Source of the DNA: Solimicrobium silvestre
Lineage (GTDB): Bacteria; Pseudomonadota; Gammaproteobacteria; Burkholderiales; Burkholderiaceae_D
Assembly (NCBI RefSeq): GCF_002976435.1
Contig: NZ_PUGF01000001.1
Location: 310,001 to 374,000, forward strand
DNA: 64,000 bases
Direction of reading: 5' to 3'
Shown here: positions 50,909 to 59,237 of the stretch, piece by piece
How the letters are laid out: each line of letters starts with the position of its first letter
How positions within the stretch are numbered: position 1 is the first letter of the stretch
Translations under genes and position numbers: made by a program
The notes under the pieces: model-generated
What the model was told of the DNA's origin: nothing
Database searches by the model: none
The model's input: the letters and a program-made list of their open reading frames with translations, nothing else

Positions 50909-53605
50909 TTAATAACTAAAGTTCAAGCCAGCCAAAAAGGTTGGCCCATAAAATTCACGCTGAATAGGGCGATCAGGTGAACCTTCATAAAACTTAAGCG
51001 GCGTATTGCTGATATTTTTTGCTGAAAAATAGAGCGATATTTTTTCATTAATGACATAAGACCCGCCGAAATCAACTTGTAAACGCGCATCAGAGAACGT
51101 ATCCGGTGTCGTTGCGTTACCACCGATTGCCCACAAATCAGCTGATACATAATTAACGCCTAAACGCAGATCCAGACCATCACGCTCATAGAACAACATC
51201 GCATTGGCATTGTTACGTGAGGTTGATGGCAGCATGGATGTGAATCCAGGATGGATATCGGTACCAGAATCAACAAACGTATAATTCAAGTTCACGCCAA
51301 AACCACTCCAAAAATCAGGCAATTCTTTAAACTTCTGTTGATAGTTAAATTCCAAACCACGTGCATAACCAGAATTGGTATTCGTAAAAGAAGTTACCGA
51401 TGCTTCGCCAGCCAAACCTGCATACAAACCACTGTTTTGGAACATCTGGTTATAGGTTGTTGCCACGATGTAGTTTTTGATTTCTTTATCAAATAGTCCG
51501 ACCGAAAAAATTCCTGAATGCGGAAGATATTTTTCGTACGACAAATCAAATGAATTAGCCGTGGTCGGCTTCAGGTTTGGGTTACCTACGCTAACGGTAT
51601 TGTCCGCCGAGCTTACCTGTACCGATGGGTTAATTTGATTAAAGCCCGGCCGTGCAATGGTGGATGAAAATGAAGCGCGCAATAAAGTGGCCGGATCAAG
51701 CTCGTACCGTGCTTGGGCACTTGGGAAAGCATTAGTGTAGTGGCGTGCCATGCTGCTCGGCTCCACAACGTTATTGCCACCCGCATCCACACCTTGAGAA
51801 ATTGCATCATATTGTGCATTGGTATTTTCAACACGCACACCGGCAATAACGCCAAGCTTGCCCGCTGTCATCTGATATTGCCAATACAAGGAATTAACAT
51901 TTTCTGTGTCGTGCTGGTAAGCCAGTTGTGCGTTCAACATGTCACTAGCTTTAATGATTTGATAGCTTGCCAATTGCGTATTCAACTCACCGGCTGGTAT
52001 CAGCGGCCCGATTTGATATATACCATTATAAAAAGTTGTATCGCCGCCCGTTGCCACGCTAGTTAAAGGCAGATTTGGGATACCTTTATAGCTATATGGC
52101 TGCTCTTCTGCGTTACGGGTTCTTACCCGTGCGTCCAGACCAAATTTAATATTTTCATCATCAAATGAACCCCAGCTTACCGGCATTTTTAAATTGCTGG
52201 CAAACGACCATTCATGGTCGGTAATATCTTCCGTTTGATTTTTAAAACTGCCCAACGTGTAGTTACCCGGATTGAGGTAATTGGCACCGCTGACATTAAA
52301 TAGCGAGGTATTACCTGCCCCGGTATTATTGTAAGTAATGCTTCCAGCAGACGGCGTGTAATTAAAGTCAGCTTTATAGTCATAGAACTGATTATAGGAA
52401 CCCTTGGTATAACCCAGGCGATAATCCAGCACGTTGCCACCAAATTTATTTTGACCGCCAACCATGAAAACCTGATTGTCGATTTTCTCTTTTTCATCGG
52501 TCAAAAATTTATCAAAGCCATTCGCGCTTACACCGTCGGTAAATCCACCGCCAGGTGCGGTAACCGGATTGCCATCCATGGTGATTTGCAGGTGATTATT
52601 TTGCTTGGCTTCTGTATAGCCAGCATCAAATGCACGAATATAATAAGTACTATTTGCGTCTGGTTGAGCACCTAAATCCAGGCCAACACCGTGCCGTTGA
52701 CGGTCGTACTGATAGCGACGCATATCAATATCTGCTAATGAGTTCGATGGATGTACGCCGTCGTCAATGTAAGACTGTTCAACGTCGTCAATGCCGCGCT
52801 TATCGTGATAGTAAGCCGCCGTAAATACGGCAGAAAATGGATGGTCCGAGTAACTGGAAATGCCGTTGGTGTGTTCTCCAGAACCGCCAAAGCGGCCACC
52901 GACGGTGGCAGACACATCCGTGATCGCCGTACCGCGTAATCCTTCGTAGCCAGAACCGATATGCCCATCAAAAAATGGCTTGCCATCGGCTGGTGCCGTT
53001 TTTGGCGTAATTTCAATCGTTCCGCCTAGTGCTTCAGCATCTTGTTCTGGTAAGTTACTTTTAGTGACTGTGATCGAGCCAACCAGCCCGTTCGGAATCG
53101 CATCAAGTGCTACCGCGCGGCCTCCGTTTTGCGGTGAAGCCGGGTTCGACGGCGGCAAACGCAGGCCGGCAAATGTGGTGCTGTTTAAATCAGAATCCAG
53201 ACCGCGAATATTAATGAAGCGTCCTTCGCCGGTATCGGTTTCTAATGAAATACCCGGCAGGCGAGCCACGGCTTCAGCGACGTTTACATCCGGTAATTTA
53301 CGGATTTCATCGGAGGTCAGTACATTGATCAAATTCGGTGCTTCTTTTTGCGCTTTAATCGCGTTATAGGCAGTTGCACGCTGACCTAGAATCGTGATCT
53401 CTTCAATCGCAGAAACTGGTTTTGTGTCGCCAGCATCAGCTGGGCTTGCCTCTGCAACCAGTGGAGTTTCATCCGCTGCCGCCCAAGCTGGTTGCACTAA
53501 AGCCGTATTCGCACAAAGCGCGCTACACAATAATAAAATACTTTTCGCCAGAGGCGTCAACTTAAAACTTACCGGCTGAATTCGTTGCATATCGATTGGT
53601 TTCAC
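50909..53605 (-). CDS. Large TonB-dependent outer-membrane receptor
   Basis: An 898-residue TBDR with a cleavable signal sequence ending near AWAADE (about residue 45). The plug domain follows: RATAYNAIKAQKEAPNLINVLTSDEIRKLPDVNVAEAVARLPGISLETDTGEGRFINIRGLDSDLNSTTFAGLRLP. The barrel ends in the aromatic YFSAKNISNTPLKFYEG ... GLNFSY. The DVNVAEAVARLPG and IRGL patterns place it in the subgroup often called Caulobacter-type TBDR, linked to carbohydrate or organic-phosphate import rather than siderophores. The start is a GTG at 53605 with AAGGA at a good distance. It is flanked by a histidine acid phosphatase downstream and a two-component regulator upstream. Confidence 0.88.
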   Translation of the reverse strand: MKPIDMQRIQPVSFKLTPLAKSILLLCSALCANTALVQPAWAAADETPLVAEASPADAGDTKPVSAIEEITILGQRATAYNAIKAQKEAPNLINVLTSDEIRKLPDVNVAEAVARLPGISLETDTGEGRFINIRGLDSDLNSTTFAGLRLPPSNPASPQNGGRAVALDAIPNGLVGSITVTKSNLPEQDAEALGGTIEITPKTAPADGKPFFDGHIGSGYEGLRGTAITDVSATVGGRFGGSGEHTNGISSYSDHPFSAVFTAAYYHDKRGIDDVEQSYIDDGVHPSNSLADIDMRRYQYDRQRHGVGLDLGAQPDANSTYYIRAFDAGYTEAKQNNHLQITMDGNPVTAPGGGFTDGVSANGFDKFLTDEKEKIDNQVFMVGGQNKFGGNVLDYRLGYTKGSYNQFYDYKADFNYTPSAGSITYNNTGAGNTSLFNVSGANYLNPGNYTLGSFKNQTEDITDHEWSFASNLKMPVSWGSFDDENIKFGLDARVRTRNAEEQPYSYKGIPNLPLTSVATGGDTTFYNGIYQIGPLIPAGELNTQLASYQIIKASDMLNAQLAYQHDTENVNSLYWQYQMTAGKLGVIAGVRVENTNAQYDAISQGVDAGGNNVVEPSSMARHYTNAFPSAQARYELDPATLLRASFSSTIARPGFNQINPSVQVSSADNTVSVGNPNLKPTTANSFDLSYEKYLPHSGIFSVGLFDKEIKNYIVATTYNQMFQNSGLYAGLAGEASVTSFTNTNSGYARGLEFNYQQKFKELPDFWSGFGVNLNYTFVDSGTDIHPGFTSMLPSTSRNNANAMLFYERDGLDLRLGVNYVSADLWAIGGNATTPDTFSDARLQVDFGGSYVINEKISLYFSAKNISNTPLKFYEGSPDRPIQREFYGPTFLAGLNFSY

Positions 53606-53652
53606 TTAAATATCCTTGTTAAATTAATTTCTTAAATTTACGACTAAAGATT

Positions 53653-54285
53653 CTATGAATCTGGCAATAGACCGGATTTACGTGCCACCAGCAGTGCCTG
53701 AGAACGGCAATTGGCACCAAATGCGCGGAAAATTCCAGTGACATGTAATTTCACGGTGACCTCGGCAACCTCAAGCTGCCGCGCAATCTGCTTGTTACTC
53801 ATCCCCATCGCCAGTAACTCCAGCACTTCACTTTGACGTATGGTCAAAAAGGGCTTTAGCTGACCAGGGCTAACCGTTCTTGAAACTGCCAGATCAAAGT
53901 TGGGGGTTAACCATTCACCTGCCATGGCGCGATGCACTAACACCGCTATTTCATTCGGCGAAGCAGATTTGGGAATAAACGTGTTGGCACCACGCTCAAT
54001 CGCCAGTTGCTGTAATTCAGTTTGCTCATTGCCGGAAATAACAATCAGCACCGCTCTGGGGAACTTGGTTCTGAAAATGGATACCGCATCAATCCCCTGA
54101 ATCTTCGGCAAACCCAGATCAATACAGATCAGACGAACATCGTGAAGATGATCTGTCATTAACAAACCCTCCTCAGCGCTGCACGCTTTCAGCACCACCG
54201 TGTCGGTCAACACCAGGCTCAAGGTATCGCCCAACCCTTCACGATAAAGCGGATGGTCTTCTACAATCAGCGTGTAATGAGTCAT
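53653..54285 (-). CDS. NarL/FixJ-type response regulator
   Basis: A 210-residue regulator. The receiver domain is MTHYTLIVEDHPLYREGLGDTL with the acidic ED pair, the phosphoacceptor in LICIDLGLPKIQG, and FIPKSASPNEIAVLV with the conserved Lys. The C-terminal LuxR helix-turn-helix reads FLTIRQSEVLELLAMGMSNKQIARQLEVAEVTVKLHVTGIFRAFGANCRSQALLVA. It is 47 bases upstream of the TonB receptor gene on the same strand, so it may be cotranscribed with it or activate it, and divergent from the hybrid kinase. Its partner is most likely that kinase. Confidence 0.92.
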   Translation of the reverse strand: MTHYTLIVEDHPLYREGLGDTLSLVLTDTVVLKACSAEEGLLMTDHLHDVRLICIDLGLPKIQGIDAVSIFRTKFPRAVLIVISGNEQTELQQLAIERGANTFIPKSASPNEIAVLVHRAMAGEWLTPNFDLAVSRTVSPGQLKPFLTIRQSEVLELLAMGMSNKQIARQLEVAEVTVKLHVTGIFRAFGANCRSQALLVARKSGLLPDS

Positions 54286-54457
54286 ACGGAACGGTCAACT
54301 TTCTGCAATTTGATTAAATAATTCACCCGCTCTTATGGTTAAATTTGCCCATAAGAAACTAGATGCGGCGCAATATTAGCGCATTGAAACCGTGCTGAAA
54401 TCTGTACTGACGTATAGGTAGGCTTTCTTTTTTATTTCATATTTACGTCATATTTGT

Positions 54458-56419
54458 ATGTTATTTCTAGAGAATCCAACTCTGCGAAATCCACGTTCAA
54501 TGCCGCTTTTGCGCTATTCCAGCCTCAATCAAAAGATACTTTTCTCAGTCATCTCGGTTGCCCTCATCATGTTCTCTCTCGTGTCAGCATTGACTGTCTT
54601 GCACGAACGTAACCGGATGTTTAACTCAGCCGATATGGACGCACACAAGGACGTCAACGATAATGCGTCGGTCATTGCGCATGACTTGTGGGAATTTGAT
54701 AATGCGGCGTTAAAAGCGTCGCTGAAAGGGCTGGCTTTATCCGGCTCCATCATTCGGGCGGAAGTGTTCGATGGTGATAAGGTCGTTGCTACATTTTCCC
54801 GGCTTGAAAATACAGGGAGTGCGGAACAAGCGGACAAAATTTGGGCTATCGATTTGATGGCGCCCGACGATTCAAAAAAAATCGGCTCGTTACGTATTAC
54901 CGAATCGTATGCAGAATTACGCGCCGTGATGGCTAACAACGTATTGGCAGTAATTGCGTCCGAATTAACCAAGGTCGGTGTGTTGGCAGCGATCCTGTTC
55001 ATTATTGTGCATCAGCTATTAACGCGCCATCTCAAGTCATTAGCGCATGAAATTGAAACCGCCAATACACTAGAAGTTGGTTCAGCGTCCACCATTTCAT
55101 TACATCGTAACAATCGGCGTCGGGATGAGCTCGATACGCTAGTTGATGCCATCAATCGCTTTCGCCAAGAACGCGCAATTGCGGAGCAGCAAACCGTTTT
55201 ACTGGCGCGCTTGAGTGCGCAAAAGGAAGCTGCCGAGGTGGCAAATAGGGCCAAATCACGTTTTTTGGCAGCCGCCAGCCACGACCTGCGGCAACCGATT
55301 CATGCCTTGCATTTGTTTCTCGGTACACTAAAAAACCTGGATTTACCGCTACAAGCGCAACGGCCTTTGGCTAACGTTTTAAGATGTACCGAGTCAATAG
55401 ATGAAATGTTTGTGTCACTACTCGATGTAGCAAAATTTGACGCCGGCTTAATTGAACCGCAGATTTCCGACTTCCCCATCATGACGGTTCTCAACCGCAT
55501 TCGACATGAATGCACTCTGGAAGCCAATGCCAAAGGATTGCGTCTGGACGTGGTTCCGAACTCGGCCTGGATACGTAGCGACCCGTTAATGGTAGAGCGA
55601 ATTTTGCGCAATCTGGTCAGCAACTCGATTCGCTATACAGCATCGGGGAAAATTCTGGTTGGCTGCCGCAGAAGGCCGGGCAACACGCTTGAGCTCGCCG
55701 TCTACGACACAGGTATCGGTATCGCCAGCGATCAGCAAGAAAAAATATTTGGCGAATTTTATAAAGCCGGGTTTCCAGACATTGGTCAACCGGGGCTAGG
55801 TCTTGGCTTATCAATCGTCGATCAATTAAGCAAATTATTATCCGCACCGCTGAAACTTTCTTCCTCGGAAGGCATGGGCTCCATGTTTTCGGTGACATTC
55901 AATCTGGCGCAAAATACCGGCATCGAACATCCCCCGGCGCGCCCTTTCAATGGCAATACCAATTTTGATGGCTGTACTGTACTTGTCATCGATGACGACG
56001 CGGCTATTTTAGAAGCGACCCGTGGACTTCTGGAGCAATGGGGTTGCCACGTTATTATCGCTGAAGGAATTAATTCTGCCATTAAATTGCTGATGCAAGA
56101 AGCCCAGTTACCGAACGCAATGATTTGTGATTATCGACTGCGCAGTAAAGAAAATGGTGCCAATGCTGTCGCCATAATTTGTGAAGAATTTAATGCCGAT
56201 ATTCCTGCCATGCTCATTACCGCGGACACATCACCAACGCGCATAGTGCAGCTCAAGGCAACCGGGCTGCCGGTCCTGCATAAGCCGCTACGTGACAATG
56301 AATTAAAAATCGCTTTAACCCAGTTACTTTTTCCCAGCGCAACTCCCCATTTTACTGGTAGTAAAGATTCAAACTTACCTGATCAGACAACCGACAACGT
56401 CCTTCTGACTCATGTTTAA
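54458..56419 (+). CDS. Hybrid sensor histidine kinase with C-terminal receiver
   Basis: A 653-residue membrane kinase. TM1 is at about 32-52; a periplasmic sensor loop (HERNRMFNSADMDAHKDVNDNASVIAHDLWEFDNAALKASLKG...) ends at TM2 (about 165-185, VGVLAAILFIIVHQLL). A HAMP-like helix precedes the H-box AAASHDLRQPIHALHLFLG (phosphoacceptor His). N- and G-boxes are LRNLVSNSIRYTASGKILVG and YDTGIGIASDQQEKIFGEF ... GLGLGLSIVDQL. A receiver domain follows: VLVIDDDAAILEATRGLLEQWGCHV, ICDYRLRS and VLHKPLRD. Divergent from the response regulator. The solute-binding protein gene overlaps its stop by eight bases. The stimulus is unknown. Confidence 0.9.
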   Translation: MLFLENPTLRNPRSMPLLRYSSLNQKILFSVISVALIMFSLVSALTVLHERNRMFNSADMDAHKDVNDNASVIAHDLWEFDNAALKASLKGLALSGSIIRAEVFDGDKVVATFSRLENTGSAEQADKIWAIDLMAPDDSKKIGSLRITESYAELRAVMANNVLAVIASELTKVGVLAAILFIIVHQLLTRHLKSLAHEIETANTLEVGSASTISLHRNNRRRDELDTLVDAINRFRQERAIAEQQTVLLARLSAQKEAAEVANRAKSRFLAAASHDLRQPIHALHLFLGTLKNLDLPLQAQRPLANVLRCTESIDEMFVSLLDVAKFDAGLIEPQISDFPIMTVLNRIRHECTLEANAKGLRLDVVPNSAWIRSDPLMVERILRNLVSNSIRYTASGKILVGCRRRPGNTLELAVYDTGIGIASDQQEKIFGEFYKAGFPDIGQPGLGLGLSIVDQLSKLLSAPLKLSSSEGMGSMFSVTFNLAQNTGIEHPPARPFNGNTNFDGCTVLVIDDDAAILEATRGLLEQWGCHVIIAEGINSAIKLLMQEAQLPNAMICDYRLRSKENGANAVAIICEEFNADIPAMLITADTSPTRIVQLKATGLPVLHKPLRDNELKIALTQLLFPSATPHFTGSKDSNLPDQTTDNVLLTHV

Positions 56420-57338
56420 TCCGATGCTAAAAATAGGGCGCCTGTTGCCGCTGCTAGCCTTCTTCATTTGTGAAATGGCATGCAGCCAAACCGAGGTAAT
56501 TTATCCATCGTCAGTATCCAACATCGATAGCAGGCACAGAGACCTGATCGAGCTACTGACCATGTCGTTAGAAAAAACCATTCCTGAGTACGGAGAATAC
56601 ACGCTCACACCATCTAAACTAAAAATGAATGAGGCGAGAGCGTTGACGGAATTACAGAACAATGAACTGGTCAACGTAGTCTGGAGCCCAACCTCCGAAG
56701 CAATGGAAACCCAATTTATTCCTATCCGCGTTCCATTGCGCAAAGGATTACTAGGCTTACGCATAGCGCTGATTAATTCAAAAAATAAAGCTGCAATCGA
56801 TACTATTAAAACAGTGGCTGATCTGAGAAAATTCAGCATTGGGCAAGGAATAGGATGGGGCGACGTGAGCGTATATCAGGCCAATGTCATTCCGGTAGAA
56901 ACAGCTAACTATGACGCCTTATTTTCGATGACTGCGCATGATCGATTTTATTTATTTCCACGCGGGATTACTGAAATATTCAGCGAATTTGAGCTTCGCA
57001 AAGCCAGTTTCCCGGAGTTGGAAATTGAAAAAAACCTGATGATTTATTATCCCTGGCCTTATTATTTTTTTGTGAACAAAAACAATAAAAAGCTCGCCGA
57101 TAGAATTTCACTTGGTTTGGAACGCATGATAACGGACGGTTCTTTTAATCGCATTTTCATGAAATACAACGGTGCGGCAATCCGTAGTGCCAATTTGAAT
57201 AAGCGACGGATTATTCAATTGGAGAACCCGCAATTACCTAAAAAAACCCCACTGGATGCGCGCTACTGGTTTTTCCCCTCCCTTATAAAAAGTGCTGTAC
57301 TTAACCAGTCTCAGCATGGCAACATCCATAATGAATAA
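56412..57338 (+). CDS. Periplasmic solute-binding-type protein linked to the hybrid kinase
   Basis: A 308-residue exported protein with a short hydrophobic leader (GRLLPLLAFFICEMACSQ). The body looks like a type 2 periplasmic-binding fold: an early lobe with VIYPSSVSN, then PLRKGLLGLRIALINSKNKAAIDTIKTVADLRKFSIGQGIGW, and LADRISLGLERMITDGSFNRIFMKYNG near the end. No permease or ATPase gene is near. Its start overlaps the kinase stop, so it is probably a sensor accessory that presents a ligand to the kinase rather than a transporter subunit. Domain assignment is by eye and moderately secure. Confidence 0.75.
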   Translation: MFNPMLKIGRLLPLLAFFICEMACSQTEVIYPSSVSNIDSRHRDLIELLTMSLEKTIPEYGEYTLTPSKLKMNEARALTELQNNELVNVVWSPTSEAMETQFIPIRVPLRKGLLGLRIALINSKNKAAIDTIKTVADLRKFSIGQGIGWGDVSVYQANVIPVETANYDALFSMTAHDRFYLFPRGITEIFSEFELRKASFPELEIEKNLMIYYPWPYYFFVNKNNKKLADRISLGLERMITDGSFNRIFMKYNGAAIRSANLNKRRIIQLENPQLPKKTPLDARYWFFPSLIKSAVLNQSQHGNIHNE

Positions 57339-57383
57339 ATTTTATTCAGAGTCTATGCTAACAATTAAATGGAGACTTCCACC

Positions 57384-58679
57384 ATGCAAACTCCGTCCGT
57401 ATCCACTATTTATCAAAGCAAGCTAGTCAATGCCAGCGATGCGTTAACGCATGTGCGCGACGGTGATTCCATCATCGTTCCTACTGGTGTCGGCGAACCA
57501 CCCACTTTATTAACCGCGCTATCAGAACAGCGCCTGCGTTTTCATGACGTCAAAGTAGTGCAAATTTTGGCGGTGCGTAAGTACGGCTACCTTGATCCTG
57601 AAACCACAAAACATGTACGGCACGTTGCCTTGTTTTACGGCCCGGCTTCACGTGCTGGCGGGCAGGCCGGCTGGATTGATTTTATTCCTAATTATTTCGG
57701 CGAAATCCCCGGTTTGATCACGAGCGGACAAACGCCTGCCGACGTGGTTTTTTCAATGGCGTCGCCGATGGATGAACACGGTTTTTTTGCGCTCAGTTTA
57801 GGTACCGACTACACCATGGCAGCCGTCGCCAAAGCGCGCGCTGTTGTGCTGGAAGTGAATCCCAACGTACCGTTTACGCACGGCCAATGTCATGTACATA
57901 TTTCGCAAGTTAGCGCGCTGGTAGAAAGCCACGAACCTATTGTAGAAGTCGGCTTGCCCGTCATTGGCTCAGTACAGGCCGCCATCGGGAAATACGTGGC
58001 CGACATGATTAATGACGGCGCAACCCTGCAAATTGGCTATGGTGCAATCCCCGACGCGGTGGTGATTCAACTCGCGGAAAAAAAGGATTTAGGTATACAC
58101 ACTGAAATGATCGGCGATGGTATTTTGTCGCTGATTGAATCCGGCGCGGTTACTAACAGAAAAAAGAATTTCCACAACGGAAAAATGCTCGCCACGTTTG
58201 CATTGGGTTCGCAAAAACTATACCGCTTTATGCATCAAAACCCCATGTTGGAAATGCATCCGGTGAGCTACACCAATGACCCCAACATTGCCGGATTAAA
58301 CGACAACTTAATGACGATTAATGCCAGCTTGCAAATTGATTTGTTAGGCCAGTGCGGATCGGAAAGTTTAGGCAATGTACCGTATTCCGGCACCGGCGGA
58401 CAATCTGACTTTGTGCGCGCAGCGAATCGCTCACGCGGCGGTAAATCATTCATCGTGCTGCCCTCCACCGCTAAAAACGATACCATTTCCCGCATCGTTC
58501 CAACGCTTGCCAACGGTACACATATTTCAACTTCCAAAAACGATGTGAATTATGTCGTGACTGAATTTGGCGTGGCGCAATTACGCGGCAAATCGGCCAA
58601 ACAACGTGCTCAGGAATTAATTGCCATTGCACATCCTAACTTCCGCGAAGAGTTGAGGGCTGCAGTTAATCGTTGGTGA
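57384..58679 (+). CDS. Acetyl-CoA hydrolase/transferase family protein (4-hydroxybutyrate CoA-transferase-like)
   Basis: A 431-residue CoA-transferase. The N-terminal half carries DSIIVPTGVGEPPTLLTAL and SMASPMDEHGFFALSLGTDY. The segment LGIHTEMIGDGILSLIESGAVTNRKKNFHNGKM places Glu241 where the catalytic Glu (238) of Clostridium 4-hydroxybutyrate CoA-transferase lies. The C-terminal half has NASLQIDLLGQCGSESLGNVPYSGTGGQSDFVRAANRSRGGKSFIVLPSTA, also diagnostic. It would move CoA between acetyl-CoA and a short hydroxy- or carboxylic acid. Start at 57384 has GGAG nine bases upstream; 57369 is in frame. Not in an obvious operon. Confidence 0.85.
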   Translation: MQTPSVSTIYQSKLVNASDALTHVRDGDSIIVPTGVGEPPTLLTALSEQRLRFHDVKVVQILAVRKYGYLDPETTKHVRHVALFYGPASRAGGQAGWIDFIPNYFGEIPGLITSGQTPADVVFSMASPMDEHGFFALSLGTDYTMAAVAKARAVVLEVNPNVPFTHGQCHVHISQVSALVESHEPIVEVGLPVIGSVQAAIGKYVADMINDGATLQIGYGAIPDAVVIQLAEKKDLGIHTEMIGDGILSLIESGAVTNRKKNFHNGKMLATFALGSQKLYRFMHQNPMLEMHPVSYTNDPNIAGLNDNLMTINASLQIDLLGQCGSESLGNVPYSGTGGQSDFVRAANRSRGGKSFIVLPSTAKNDTISRIVPTLANGTHISTSKNDVNYVVTEFGVAQLRGKSAKQRAQELIAIAHPNFREELRAAVNRW

Positions 58680-58789
58680 TCTGTTAGCAGCTAATTAGCA
58701 TAATTCGCAACATTTTTTGGCGCTGTATTGGAACTTGAGTGGCGTATTCCTGTCAGGTACTGTTCCACTTTCAATACTGTCCACTATTC

Positions 58790-59134
58790 ATGTCACGCTT
58801 CAGCCCCAATGTTATTTTGCAGTCCAGCTTATCGCGTAAGTCGATGAGCTGGCGCAATCTGGTGGCTGTTGTTACGGCATTCGCGTTTGCCTTGCTGCTT
58901 TCTGCTGCGCTAAACCATCATCATCAAACGGTATTGGATACGCAGGACTGTCCTGTCTGCAATGCTGTGGTGCATAAAGTCAGTCACAGCACCCCGGAAG
59001 TAAAGCTACAGCAGCTTGTGACGATATTGTTGTATCCGGCACCGCTCATTGCCCGTGTAATTGCGGTTCTTTATATTTCCCCCTTCATTTTGCCGCCTGG
59101 TTGCGGCCCGCCTGTTTTCCATCCTGCAAATTAA
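58790..59134 (+). CDS. Small membrane-anchored His/Cys protein preceding a TonB receptor
   Basis: A 114-residue protein with one N-terminal hydrophobic segment (LVAVVTAFAFALLLSAAL) followed by NHHHQTVLDTQDCPVCNAVVHKVSH, a His cluster and a C-x2-C motif. The second half has ILLYPAPLIARVIAVLYISPFILPPGCGPPVF. The arrangement (signal-like segment, His, Cys pair) resembles the CzcI-type protein at 4725. It lies 100 bases before a ZnuD-like zinc receptor gene, so a metal-binding or regulatory role is plausible. The true start is uncertain: GTG 58739 (with GGA upstream), ATG 58790 and ATG 58844 are in frame. Confidence 0.65.
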   Translation: MSRFSPNVILQSSLSRKSMSWRNLVAVVTAFAFALLLSAALNHHHQTVLDTQDCPVCNAVVHKVSHSTPEVKLQQLVTILLYPAPLIARVIAVLYISPFILPPGCGPPVFHPAN

Positions 59135-59140
59135 TAATCG

Positions 59141-59161
59141 ATGCCGTCGGTGTGACGGTAT
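59141..59161. promoter_or_regulatory. Hairpin upstream of the ZnuD-like receptor gene
   Basis: ATGCCGTC-GGTGT-GACGGTAT forms an eight-base stem with one G-U pair immediately after the small His/Cys gene and 77 bases before the receptor start. It could be an operator or an mRNA hairpin. I could not match it to the Zur consensus. Confidence 0.35.
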
Positions 59162-59237
59162 TGCATCTCCTATGATTTTTCTGGCAAGGTAATTCTCGCT
59201 GGAAGGTGTTCTGTTATCTGTTTTTTGATGGGAAATA

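Noticed and set aside
59135-59237. Zur box upstream of the ZnuD-like receptor
   Set aside because: No GTTATAATATAAC-like dyad was found; only an unrelated GC-rich hairpin is present.
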